A stretch of DNA of 64,000 nt from Atrina japonica (lineage: Eukaryota > Mollusca > Bivalvia > Pterioida > Pinnidae), in NCBI GenBank assembly GCA_030159075.1, contig BROG01000464.1:62001-126000 (forward strand), in the 5' to 3' direction. The notes below the pieces were generated by a model. The model was not told the origin of the DNA, did not search any database, and was given only the letters and a program-made list of their open reading frames with translations. This document shows positions 23,200 through 36,887 of the stretch, in pieces; the first letter of the stretch is position 1, and each line of letters starts with the position of its first letter. A program made the translations under genes and the position numbers.

Positions 23200-23330
23200 T
23201 ACTGCTCAAAATCAAACTACAAATCTCATCAGATATATTTCGGAACCAGCTGATAATCTTATACTAAAAAAGATTTAACAATGATAACACCATTAAATTC
23301 TAAATTATCTAAAAGCTAAGATAGTCATCT
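23200..23330 (+). mobile_element. Partial hammerhead-unit fragment upstream of an RT fragment
   Basis: CAGCTGATAATCTTATACTA and ATTATCTAAAAGCTAAGATA match the unit at 24056-24135. The match stops abruptly where the RT fragment begins (about 23331). Confidence 0.55.
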
Positions 23331-23860
23331 ATAGGACAAACGCGACGATTTCGGCTTTCCTATCGTAAATTTTCCACATTTAAGTAGTAATATCCCACAA
23401 TCACCAGCATATGGAGTTTATATTTCACAAATGATCCGATATGCCAGGGCGTGTTCAACATATGAACATTTCAAATACAGATGTAAACTACTCACAGACA
23501 AATTATTGACACAGGGATATCGAAAACCGCGTTTGATGTCAACATTCCGCAAATTTTACGGTCGGTATAATAGTCTTGTTTGCGATTACCCTGTTTCATT
23601 AAGTGAAATGTTGTGTTGCGTGTTCGATGACAGTAGTTGAGACGTCTGTACCAATTGTGACGAGGATTAAGTATTTCATTTGGATTTGACTGTGGACTCA
23701 CGGCGGATGTGACCGGTCGACAGGGGATACTTTCTCCTCCATGACAACTGATCTCACCTCTTGATTTCCAGAGGTCGTGTTTGTCTATTTTTACCAGATT
23801 TGTACCTATATCATGGACATTCTAAAGAACTTTGGTATCTGAGATTTTTTATATTTTAAT
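23331..23860 (+). pseudogene. RT fragment plus tail, copy B
   Basis: Starts inside the RT at DKRDDFGFPIVNFPHL (23335) and continues through VYISQMIRYARACSTYEHF to a TGA at 23638-23640, then the tail up to TTTGGTATCTGAGATTTTTT. 5'-truncated. It is bracketed on both sides by hammerhead-unit sequence. Confidence 0.85.
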
Positions 23861-23870
23861 ATATAATTAA

Positions 23871-23916
23871 TATAAACTGATGAAGCCTTATTGACAGAAA
23901 CGATCGCCTTGGGCAT
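23871..23916 (+). ncRNA. Degenerate hammerhead ribozyme motif
   Basis: CTGATGA at 23877-23883, a stem-loop around CCTTATTGAC, GAAAC at 23897-23901, then CGATCGCC and TTGGGC. The expected GTC cleavage triplet reads GCC and the 5' helix I strand is lost, so it is probably inactive. Confidence 0.6.
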
Positions 23917-24290
23917 TTGTTTTGGCCTTTTCAAAACTATATCTTTGGTATTGTGTTTATAATATTTACAACCATTGGGTCGTTGCCACCGGTACTTCTG
24001 GTGGAACGTCTGAGTCCCTGTGGGTAAACATAAACTTTGTACCTGGTATTTCGGTACCAGCTGATAATCTTATACTAAAGTAACATTTCACACTGATAAC
24101 ACAGTTTAAATCTAAATTATTTAAAAGCTAAGACAGTAATCTTGATAAAGTGTTCATCATTAGGCGGATTAATATTTTGCCTTGTATGATATCAGTTGAG
24201 ATATGTCATAAGAAAATATGCATGTATTTGTTGGTCTTTTCCAAAACTAAAACTTCGGTATTATCTGTATAGTACAATATTGATATTGAT
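23871..24290 (+). mobile_element. Hammerhead-bearing unit, copy 2
   Basis: Order: ribozyme-like core at 23877, then GGGTCGTTGCC at 23975 with a GTACTTCTGGTGGAACGTCT block, then CAGCTGATAATCTTATACTA, then GCCTTGTATGATATCAGTTG. A second degenerate start (GTATTTGTTGGTCTTTTCCA, near 24222) lies about 310 bp after the first (GCATTTGTTTTGGCC). Matches the tandem units at 30.0-30.7 kb. Confidence 0.6.
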
Positions 24291-24454
24291 TTAAGACAAC
24301 GAATATATTTAAAGCCTTAAGGTTTTAGATGTTAACGAGGACAGAACACCTTATTGTTAGCGGAATTGACTTGGAATCTAAGCACTTTTGAAAGTTAAAA
24401 TTGCTCGAGTTGGCTAAATGAATGTTCCGGATGTTGAACTCTTACGTCACATCA

Positions 24455-24735
24455 TAATGGCTGACAAGTTGACAACTATTTCCGCAATAGTAAGATAAGC
24501 ACTGTGAATTCTGAAGTTTTATTATTTTATGTTGATGATCACTTTTAGAATCAACATTTGAATCTTTTTGAGTCTTTAAAAATTGTATACGTCAATCTAG
24601 TTGTGTTATAGTGTCTGCCATGACAGGAATGTTGAATCATGGGAAGGAATCAAACAATGGCCGTCCTTCCTCATAAAACACCTTACCATTTGAGTAGTCA
24701 ACAAGCCCTCGCTGGTCTCCTGCTGGCAGTGGTAA
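24455..24735 (-). other. Diverged duplicate segment, copy 2
   Basis: Counterpart of 18460-18740. The minus-strand frame is broken by a stop right after LIPSHDSTFLSWQTL. Confidence 0.45.
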
Positions 24736-25337
24736 AAGCCGTATGAAATGAAACTGATACCACAAATAACACCATTTGTCTAAACTTGTCAATAACATCG
24801 CTCGACAGGGATTCCAGGAACGACATAATTCCTATTGCAATTAATAAGATGTTACCATCAAAACGCTTTTATGTACGTATCGTACTGTATATCAAAATTT
24901 TCAATTTGATGAAATTTGATCATGGAAATATATAAGTCAAGTTGGTTTGTGATTTTTAGTTCCAATAGCAATCCACAATCCCATTTACTTTGCCTTCCAA
25001 GTAGGCAATTATAGAAAAGTACTGGTACTGGAATTTCACAGAACACGGCTTTTCCTGACGTCTCCTTTATGTTTCTCTAGAAATAACAATAATTACAAAA
25101 TTGAATTCGTTCTGGTCGATCAACAAAATCTATTTTATGTCTTGTCAGAGTTAATTACACCATGCGTCCAACATATCTTGTTATTCACCGAACTCAGACA
25201 CAGTGAAAGATGAAAACCAATTTAATGTGTTGTTTTACATACAAGGCCATGTCTGATGGAATACTATATCACTGAATTTCATCATATTAATTTGTCTTTT
25301 TGTTATGTTTTATTGGTTTTAATGGCACCGATATCGA
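24736..25337. other. No gene recognised
   Basis: AT-rich; one 62-codon chance frame on the minus strand. Confidence 0.6.
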
Positions 25338-26222
25338 AGTTCGGGAGCATATTGTTAAATGGCCTTGAAATAAACGTTTGGAAGCATATTGTTTTTATGA
25401 CCTTGGGACTGAAGTAAGGGAACATATTGTTTTATAACCACGGGATTGATGTAGCGGAGTATATTGTTTTTATGACCCTGGGACTGAAGTAAGGGAACAT
25501 ATTGTTTTATAACCACGGGATTGATGTAGCGGAGCATATTGTTTTATTACCCTGGAATTGACGTACGGGAGCATATTGTTTTTATGAGCCCGTGATTGAC
25601 TTAGGGGAGCATATTGTTTATATGACCCCAGGATTGAAGTAAGGGAAGCATTTTGTTTTATAACCACGGGATTGACGTACCGGAGCATATTGTTTTTATG
25701 ACCTTGCGACTGAAGTAGAGGAGCATATTTTTTATGACCCCGGAATTAAAGTAGGGGAGCATATTGTTTTTATGACCCTGGGACTGAAGTAGGGGAGCAT
25801 ATTGTTTTTTACCCTGGGATTGAAGTAGGAGGGCATATTGTTTTATGACTCTGGGACTGAAGTAGGGGAACATATTGTTTTGATAACCCCGGGATCGATG
25901 TTTAGGAGCATATTATTGTGTTTATGGTCTTGAGGTCGATGTTCGGAAACATATTTTTGTTTTTATGGCCGCGGGATCGAAAATCGGGAGTATTTTGTTT
26001 ATATGGCCTCATGTTCGAAGTAAGAAACATTGTTTTTATTACCCCAGGGTCGAAATTCGGGAGCAAATTGTTTTTATTGTTTAGTGGTCCAAATTCGGGA
26101 GCCTATTTTGTTTTTATGGCCTCGGAATCCAAGTTCAGGTGCATATTGTTTTTATGGCCTCGGAATCGAATTTCGGGAGCATATTGTTTTTATGGCCTCG
26201 GAAATGAAGTTCGGGAGTATAC
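25338..26222 (+). repeat. 38-bp tandem repeat, about 23 copies
   Basis: Unit: GACCCTGGGACTGAAGTAGG, then GGAGCATATTGTTTTTAT. Spacing of CATATTG anchors alternates 37 and 38 bp. At 25395-25545 two alternating variants form a 76-bp double unit that is itself duplicated. Frames open on both strands (60-132 codons) are periodic artefacts. Confidence 0.93.
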
Positions 26223-26602
26223 TGCGTTTTGGGTTTGTCTTCAACAATCTGGTTTCCGTCAAATACCTTGTTTATCCCATCCCATTCAACTAAATTTGGT
26301 ATGTTGCTCTTTGTAAAATATATCTCAGATGAATTGGATTATGACTGACAGTTTGCAATGATTACCAGAGTTATGGGACTTTAAACTATACACAGATGAA
26401 ACCTCTTGGGCATACCATTTCACAAACACATGGCTAGATAATGTATTTATATTCAAAGTTTTTATCGTAACTATGAATAAAAAGACAAACATATCCCTTA
26501 CCTATAATAGTGAAAGGTTTTTGAGCCAAAGTTGTTTTTCTTTTACTTTTTGCTACGAGTAGTTTGCTTGATCAATGGTCTTTTTCTGGTATATATGGAT
26601 AT

Positions 26603-29371
<2,769 letters not shown>

Positions 29372-29482
29372 GTGTCGTCTGCTTCTGTTGTATATTTGGA
29401 TCAAAGTGTTGTCTGCTTCCGTTGTATATTTGGATCAAAGTGTCGTCTGCTTCTGTTGTATAGTTGGATCAAAGTGTCGTCT
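29372..29482 (+). repeat. 34-bp unit repeated three times
   Basis: GTGTCGTCTGCTTCTGTTGT followed by ATATTTGGATCAAA, with starts at 29372, 29406 and 29440 and a partial fourth at 29474. Confidence 0.93.
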
Positions 29483-29805
29483 GGTGGAACGTGGTTTTAC
29501 CAAAATCTGAAACATTATTTTCAGGGTGGTGTACCAGCCTACACAAAACACAGCACGCATTTGACTACATCCCAATTAAACTTTTTGTTAAAAATCCGGT
29601 ATTTTGATACCTTATCTCAAAATATTTTAGTGCGTATGACATTGTCAAAGATCTAAGTGGACATACGGATGTACGTAACAAATTGCAATGTTCAAGAGGA
29701 ACTGCGTTAAAAGTGAATATGTCGCAAAAATAATGGTAATAGATATAAAGACATTTGTGCAGATACTAATTCATAGTTCTGGTTACCAATTGTTTCGGAA
29801 GTAGT

Positions 29806-29960
29806 TGTTACCGATTGTGAAGAGGAGTGTTCCTAATTTATCTTGAATTGGATTTGACTATGGTCTTACGGAGGATGTGACCGATTTCCCCTCCTTGTCA
29901 CCTGATTCAACTTTTGGATGTTCTACAGCTTTGTCAAATGTTCAGAATATTTTTACACTG
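29806..29960 (+). mobile_element. Degenerate RT-family tail
   Basis: ACCGATTGTGAAGAGGAGTG, then GGATTTGACTATGGTCTTAC, GGATGTGACCGATTTCCCCT and TGTCACCTGATTCAAC follow the order of the family tail, strongly mutated. It lies just upstream of the tandem hammerhead units. Confidence 0.6.
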
Positions 29961-30207
29961 TGTTAAAGATGTTCTATGGTTAATACTTTGCATAATAAAC
30001 TTGTTTATATCCAAGAAGATTCTTTTCCATTTCATGCAAAATAAATGTATAAAATGGATAACACGGTTTAAATTCTAAACTCTCTAAAGAATAAGTAATC
30101 TTTCTACAGTTATTACTCTTAGGCGCATTGAGGAGTACATTTGGGTTAATTTTTGGCCTTGTATGACACCACTTTTTGTTTCGGAATTCTACATCTATTT
30201 TTAACTA

Positions 30208-30262
30208 GAGCATAATTGATTGAGTCACATTAATAGATGATCGTCTTGTGCATTTGTTTTGA
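30208..30262 (+). ncRNA. Hammerhead remnant in the first tandem unit
   Basis: GAGCATAATTGATTGAGTC corresponds to GAGCTCAACTGATGAAGTC and GATCGTCTTGTGCATTTG to the cleavage side. The core heptamer and GAAA are lost. Confidence 0.45.
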
Positions 30263-30524
30263 TTCTTAAATTTACAAAACTATTATAATTACAACCACTG
30301 GAACGTTACCGCTGCTAGTGAACCGTTTGAGTCCCCTGGGGTATACATAAGCCCAGTTCCTGATATTTCAGTATATTGTTTTATACTAAAGTGCTATTTC
30401 GAAGGGATAGAACGGTTTCAAAACTTCAAGTCATTTTTTACAGTGGTTACCCTCAGACAGATTTATAAATACATTGCTTTAAATACCACAGTTTGTTTCG
30501 GAACTCTACATCTATTTTGAATTT

Positions 30525-30600
30525 GAGCTAAACTGATGAAGTCTATATGCTAGAAACAATCGATTAAATCAAATTAACAAACGATCGTCTTGAGCATTTG
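30525..30600 (+). ncRNA. Hammerhead ribozyme motif with internal insertion
   Basis: CTGATGA at 30533-30539, a GTCTATATGCTA stem-loop, GAAAC at 30553-30557, then an extra segment of about 20-25 bases before ACGATCGTC and TTGAGC (30590-30595). The 5' strand GAGCTAAA pairs with TTGAGC with one mismatch. The GTC cleavage triplet is intact. Confidence 0.55.
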
Positions 30601-31276
30601 TTTTGGCCTGTGATTTTAAAAAAAATGTTACTTCAGTGTTATGTGTATAGTATTTACAACCACCGGGTCGTTGCCAATACTGGTGCGCCGTTTGAGTCGG
30701 CAACGGGTATACATAGTACCTGGTATTATGTTCGTACGATTTCTAATATTATTTTCACTTTATCATTTCCTGTCTAAGTCCCGTATTGCTTTGTGAATCT
30801 CGTTTAAAAATAATTTCAAGTGATGTTTTATTGAAACCGTATATGTGCTAATTTACTTTTAGTTTCCAGAAGCATTAGTCATCCGCTATCGCGTTATTCA
30901 ATCAAATAAAAATGTGACGTTCATAATTTAATTCGTCTTATCAACCAATCCCACAAAATATTGCCACCTACAGTTGTTCCCTGATCCTGTGCATTTAGAT
31001 ACAGATAGCAGAGATACTAAAATGATATTTTATTTTTTTTCCTCTGAACTATCATACAATTAGACCTACAATGCACTGAAGCAGCAATGGCATACCCTGT
31101 ACCCAAAGGCATACAGAGCATAATTGTTATACAAATCACTTGTTACTGTAATCACCAAAGTTCGGCAAAAAAGGAAAAACTTTCTATTTCTGTTTTACAT
31201 GTTGTAAGCCCAACGTGTCGTTCACAATAATTATATAAGAAAAATGCAAATATATCCATATGTCAAAGTTGGTTTC

Positions 31277-31326
<50 letters not shown>

Positions 31327-31345
31327 TGATGATGATAATGATGAT
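31277..31345 (+). repeat. (ATA)n/(ATG)n microsatellite
   Basis: ATA triplets grading into GATGAT triplets; the poly-Ile frame on the minus strand is an artefact. Confidence 0.96.
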
Positions 31346-34300
31346 TATATGACATAAAAACCAATACCAGATGATGATGATAATGGTGAAAATGACGATG
31401 ATAAAAAAGTTACAACCAATACAAAACATTGAAGTTATAGAATTTTAATGAGTAAAACATTTCATTGTGACCTTACTTTTCATATTAATGATACGATGCT
31501 ATTTTATCGACAAAATATTCACAATTATTTCTCTCTAGACAAAACACGTGGAAGCAAAACACGCTTATTGTACATCTCCCACAAAAGACTCCAACAATTA
31601 TAAGGAAATAAATCTTTATGTTATTAAAACCGTATCTATTCCCGATGTTATCAGATGTACACGCAACATCATTGACATTTCCTGATCGTTTCAGGTGCTG
31701 AATTGAAGTACCAATCTCTGTCATATCAATGGTCCACGAGGTTGATGAATGAGATAGACAGAAGCATGCTTGACATGTACTACAACAACCAAACCATTGA
31801 AAAATGTAGGAGTAGGAAGTAAGATACAATGCTAGTTAGCTTGTTGTCATAACAATGCTTTTATAATGCCAGTAAAACAACACGATTACGATGGAAAGGG
31901 GGGACCCAGATAGATAAATAATTAATGGCTTAAATGTGATGTTTAAGGCCCTGATAATATTGTATTGAAAACGAAAATGTCGCCAGGATTGGCAGATTCG
32001 GTTACATAGTTAGAACTTGCGTTATGGACAAAAAGGAATGCCATGAAAGTTTATGTCTCTGGTTATATTCAATGACTGTAAGGATAATGTTCCCACACGA
32101 TGACATTTTTACGAAATATTTACAAAAACACTTTCTAAAGTTGCTGGGACACACAGTAAGCTTAAAATACTTATATAACGCACGATGTCTCTAATGACGT
32201 GGTCCTGTGGTTTAAAATAACACCATAAATACCTCTGAATTAAACACTCAGTGATAAATCATTGGTGGCCAATTTGGCAAAGTGTGTTTAAAGAAAGTTA
32301 GACGATCGGTAATGGAAAGCATTTTGAGTACTGGCTGTGAGATGAATTTACTGATCTTTAATGTATACTCTTTAGTGGCGTTCTGTCTCGACTCCTACCA
32401 TTTGTGAAACACACACAGTAAACACTGATATGGACTGAGTCATAATAGTTTTATTACCATGTACGTCCTTGACACGAGAGCTCGTTTTCAAATATCACCC
32501 AGATGAACTCTGAACTTGACATTGATTCCTTATCTCTTTTATTTTACATATGGCCAATAATTTTCAACTTATATGGGGATGCTATAGTGTTTAGACAAAC
32601 TGCCACAAATATTGATCAGTGCTTTGAATTAACGTCAATGGAATGAGGGATCTTTTACGTCCCACGAGAGAATTCTATTACTAAATCATTGCAAATTGAG
32701 TATCACTTATTATCATACCTCTATCTTATCCTTATTGGACAAACGCATCCACGTGATCAGGAATAGAAACGTCAAGTGTCCCTCACGCGCTCCATTTTCC
32801 ATGGAAGAACCACCAGGGTAATTGGTCTTGATATCAACTATCATATGGATCATCAGAGTGAAGTTTTTTCATAAATTTCTTCGGAAATGTTGTTGTTTTT
32901 AATATTCTTGAAACTAATGGTAGTTGTTTACTTTTAGGGTTTTTCATATCAGTATGATAAACAATTCATTACCCTTGTATGAGGAAAATGACCTAGGGTG
33001 AACAAATCTTCATTTCTATCTCATATAAGGGCAATAAATGTATAATACTGGATGAGGAATGATTCAGGTAATGTTTTTGTTTCACGAAACATCATAAATC
33101 GGTAATTCAGGAAACGTCAGGAATCGCCAATCGTTTATATTGTGCTTTACTTGGCGAATTTCCTGATAATCGCTTTTATCATCGTGTGTGCTGATTCGAG
33201 TCCACTTATAATACTTGACGAATATTTTAACTCAAAGTTGATATCACTACTGGAATGAGAAAAAAAATGTTTTTATCAAACAAAAATCACAGCTATTCAT
33301 TCAGTATTCAAATATGTTAACATGCAATGGTCGACCCGGTTCAACATTTGATCAATTGCATGCGTAACGAACGTTACACCTCTGAACTAACCGAGTGATT
33401 ACCCTTTATCTCTGACATACAATTAATAATAAAGTCATTATCGATATGACAAGTGCTATATTGTTTGCATATTTTACAAATAAATGAGTGGAACTGAAGG
33501 TTTTTGGAAAACTCAGACTAAGAATTAACTCTGTATTATAAAAACTAACAAAAATACCAATTGTTTTGTAAGCTGAGATGATAAAATGGATGTCATAACT
33601 AACAAAAATACCAAATTTTTTTGTAAGCTGAGATGATAAAATAGATGTCATTGGGTTTCACAATCAACAATATAATTATATAGAGTAACGCTAGACCTGC
33701 TATATTCTGTACATGAAAGGGAACTTTAAATGATGCTAGACCTATAATGTTTTGGACCTAATATATGGGTGTATGGATGAAGTAGTCCTTTTCATACTGT
33801 TTCAATAGTGCTATTTAAGAAAAGAACAACATGATTTCAATTTGTTTTCTGAATAAAAATCAGTTACTTAAACTACTGCAACTACTATTATCCTTAGAAC
33901 GATATAAACTCACGAATAAATCTATTTTAAAAATTAATCCGCATAATTTGACAAATTGAAAAGTGCGTCGGAGGTAATATACATAATTTTATTCTCGCGA
34001 GACATACAAAGACTACTCATGTACGTAATTAGAAACTTGATTATTAAATTATGGCTTGCGTTAATAATTATGTCCGCCCAAAGCATTCATTGACAAAAAT
34101 ATATTTTCCATTATCGTCGATTCTTTGTTATGTTGAAAATGTTTTAATAGCAAACAAATTTTGATCATATTCCTATTCATGCAGACAAGATTAATAATTC
34201 AAAACAGTTCATATGTATGGAAATACAAAACAAATCACGTGTCCTTAAATCGACGCCATTTCAATAAGGCCATTCCATTTTTTTCTATGCTGAGCGTCTA

Positions 34301-35200
34301 CCCCAAATTAAAAAAAAATTAACTACCTATTCGAAAAAAAACAACGTGATGAAAAACACAAGACTTTTCAATTATAATTGTGATCATTTTATAGAAATAA
34401 ATGAAGTTCAGTTGAGTAAACGGGTCCTACTAATTAGAATGCGCTACAGTACTCTGAGTGCGCTAGAGATCTTTAAATATTTGATGGTAGATCTATATTA
34501 GCTTTATTTTGTCTGAACTCTATGTCTGCATTTAATTAACTTAAAAAATAAAACGCTTTAATTCCATGTGTTGTAAGGAATGATATGCATTCTTCGATTA
34601 CAAACTGTGTGCGTTTTTACCAATATAATGTCCCAAACCTAATCGCACGCGGACGCTTAACATAGAAAAAAATTTGGAATGACCTCAAAATCCAAGTGCA
34701 ATATGTGGATACAAGCTTTCAATTTGAAGCTATGGTATTTTGATGATTATAAAAACTATTAGAGACAAACTATTAGAGACATTCTAGTTACTGTGCAGGG
34801 GTTAAAAAGCCACGGGTTGCAATGTTCACATTTTTTCTCTCTCCTGGGACAATCGCGGATTTTCATTCCCGGATCAACAATAGCTTACAAAAACACCGGT
34901 TCCTACAAAGACAGACCATGGTTTATTGCATATAATTTCATTAAAAAGATATTCTTTTTTTCTTAGATTCATCATCACAATCAATATGGCAAATATTAAC
35001 ACTGTGAGTAATTTTCGCGCTGTACACTACGTAACCTGTCATCCTTCTCGTAATACGTCAGTAATTGTTACAAAAACGATTACATATTCAGGTGTTTAAT
35101 TTTCACAAATTGTTTTGTAAGGTAGACAAATGTTATTTGCAATTAATAAAATGGCTAATAAGGAAGAATTAAGGATGGACTTTAAAGTATTAATTGTAAC

Positions 35201-35201
<1 letters not shown>
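31346..35201. other. No gene recognised
   Basis: AT-rich. Contains a 55-bp direct duplication (33544-33650) and a short inverted pair (CAGGAATCGCCAA / TTGGCGAATTTCCTG, about 33117-33172). The 114-codon minus frame at 31485-31829 matches nothing I know. Confidence 0.55.
33544..33650 (+). repeat. 55-bp direct duplication
   Basis: ACTAACAAAAATACCAA...TTTTGTAAGCTGAGATGATAAAAT...GATGTCAT occurs twice in succession with few differences. Confidence 0.93.

Positions 35202-35246
<45 letters not shown>
35202..35246 (+). repeat. (CA)n microsatellite, 45 bp
   Basis: Uninterrupted AC dinucleotides. Confidence 0.98.
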
Positions 35247-35247
<1 letters not shown>

Positions 35248-35589
35248 CGATCGGTACAATATATGTTTTATGGTATAGGATAAGTTGCTGTGGACAATTG
35301 TACGCTCTCTTTGGTTGTCTTGGAGATAACAATTGTACTCGTACTTATAGTACTCGACACATGACAAACTATGATAATCGGTAGAGATGACAATCAAATT
35401 ACTACACGTGACCTGTCAATATGACCATCATCTGATAAGCAACGTCTCGCCTTATTTAAGGGTTTTTTTATTCAATATATCTGTTTGAAACTAGTTTACA
35501 TATTACTGCTTAAACCATGATTATAATCTTACAAAAGAGGCAAAAACAAAAAAATAAATAAATAAAAAAATAAAAAGGAAAAAAAAATT

Positions 35590-35670
35590 GAAAAAATGTT
35601 CAAAACGATCGTTTCTGTCAATAAGATTTCATTAGTTGAGCTTGAATTCATTTAAATGTAATATAAAGGA
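35590..35670 (-). mobile_element. Hammerhead-unit fragment, copy 4
   Basis: On the minus strand (35598-35642): AGCTCAA, CTAATGA (core G5 changed to A), AATCTTATTGACA, GAAACGATCG, then TTTTGAAC. The layout is the same as at 14124 and 30525 but the core and cleavage site are mutated. Confidence 0.6.
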
Positions 35671-36473
35671 GTAGCCTACATTTCTATGTGCTTTTGGAAA
35701 TATATTTTACAAAGACTGATAGCAGTTAACACTGCAAATAGACTTCTGAATCACTCAGTTTTGTTTCAGAGTTTGGGTGACATTTATGATTTTCCTGTAA
35801 AAATGAATAAATACCTTGAGTATCGTATAGAGAATTTGAATATGTACACAAACATGTTCAACAAATATTTCTGTTTTCTTCAAACGAACAATCATTCATC
35901 ATTATTTACAATTGTATGTCATCATTACACACACGTGTCCAGCTGCAGCAAAACTGTGTGTGTGTTTTACCTTAAAAACTTGGAAAGTTAATCAAGCTTG
36001 AGTACTGTGTAAATTCGGTGACCTAGGGCCCTTGTGACCTAGCGACACATTTTCTGCCTTTGTTTGTTTAGATTATGTAAGGATGGACCTACATGACCGA
36101 CTCGTTAGAGCATTACTTTTTAAACAATTTTAAACATTTTAAACATATGAAGTTTCTCGCTTCTAGTCAGCTCAGGCTCAAGTCACAATGAAACCTAAGC
36201 TGTTAAATGTTTGTTAGTTTACCTACGGACGGCCTAAAACTGACCGCTGACATATATAACTGAAAAATTGTAGAGTGTGGTGTCATATCTTTATTTCTGA
36301 ATTTACAAGGCGGATGTTTTCATGTGTGTATTTACCATCCATCTACAAAATTTAAAAAATAATGCAAATGTATCGCTTTGTCCTAAATATATGGTACATA
36401 ATTTTAGCGACAAGTAACGTTAGCGATTTGATGATTTAAAAAAGATAACTCTTATCTACGATGAGGAATGAGT
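35671..36473. other. No gene recognised
   Basis: AT-rich. A 101-codon + frame at 35686-35991 has no recognised motif. Confidence 0.5.
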
Positions 36474-36826
36474 TGGGATATCGAAAACCGCGTTTAATGT
36501 CAACGTTCCGCAAATTTTACGGTCGGTATAATAGTCTTGTTTGCGATTACTCTGTTTCACTAAGTGAAATGTTGAGTTGCCTTTTCGTTGGCGGTTGTTG
36601 AGACGTCTGTACCAATTGTGACGAGGATTCGTCATTGGACTGTGGACTCACGGCGGGTTTGACCGGTCGACAGGGGATGCTTACTCCTCCATGGCACCTG
36701 ATCCCACCTCTTGGTTTCCAGAGGTCCGTGTTTGTCCATTTTTACCGGATTTGTATCTATATCCTGGACATTCTATTGATTTATACTTTGGTATCTGAGT
36801 TTTTTTATATTGTTAGCGATATTCAA
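36474..36826 (+). pseudogene. RT C-terminal fragment plus tail, copy C
   Basis: Starts at GYRKPRLMSTFRKFYGRYNS and runs to a TGA after SEMLSCLFVGGC, then the tail to TTTGGTATCTGAGTTTTTTT. 5'-truncated. Confidence 0.85.
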
Positions 36827-36887
36827 TTTTAGCGATCTCAATAACCTAGCTAACAATGCCAAAATTGAATCCTCGCTAAAATGTTTG
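36818..36887. repeat. Short inverted repeat abutting RT copy C
   Basis: TTAGCGATATTCAATTTTAG and its partner AAAATTGAATCCTCGCTAA form a hairpin of about 30-bp imperfect arms directly at the end of the RT tail. Confidence 0.7.

Larger units (their letters stand above)
30044..30735 (+). mobile_element. Tandem pair of hammerhead-bearing units
   Basis: Two diverged units in direct repeat. Shared landmarks: GGAATTCTACATCTATTTT / GGAACTCTACATCTATTTT (30184, 30500), the hammerhead region (30208 and 30525), and ACCACTGGAACGTTACC / ACCACCGGGTCGTTGCC (30294, 30659). The period is about 320-370 bp. Head-to-tail ribozyme units of a few hundred bases are the known layout of animal retrozymes and of Penelope-like pseudo-LTRs. 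Confidence 0.6.

Noticed and set aside
23226..23232. TCATCAG as a minus-strand hammerhead core
   Set aside because: Surrounding bases do not give paired helix I or GAAAC at the right spacing, and the adjoining unit is in the other orientation.
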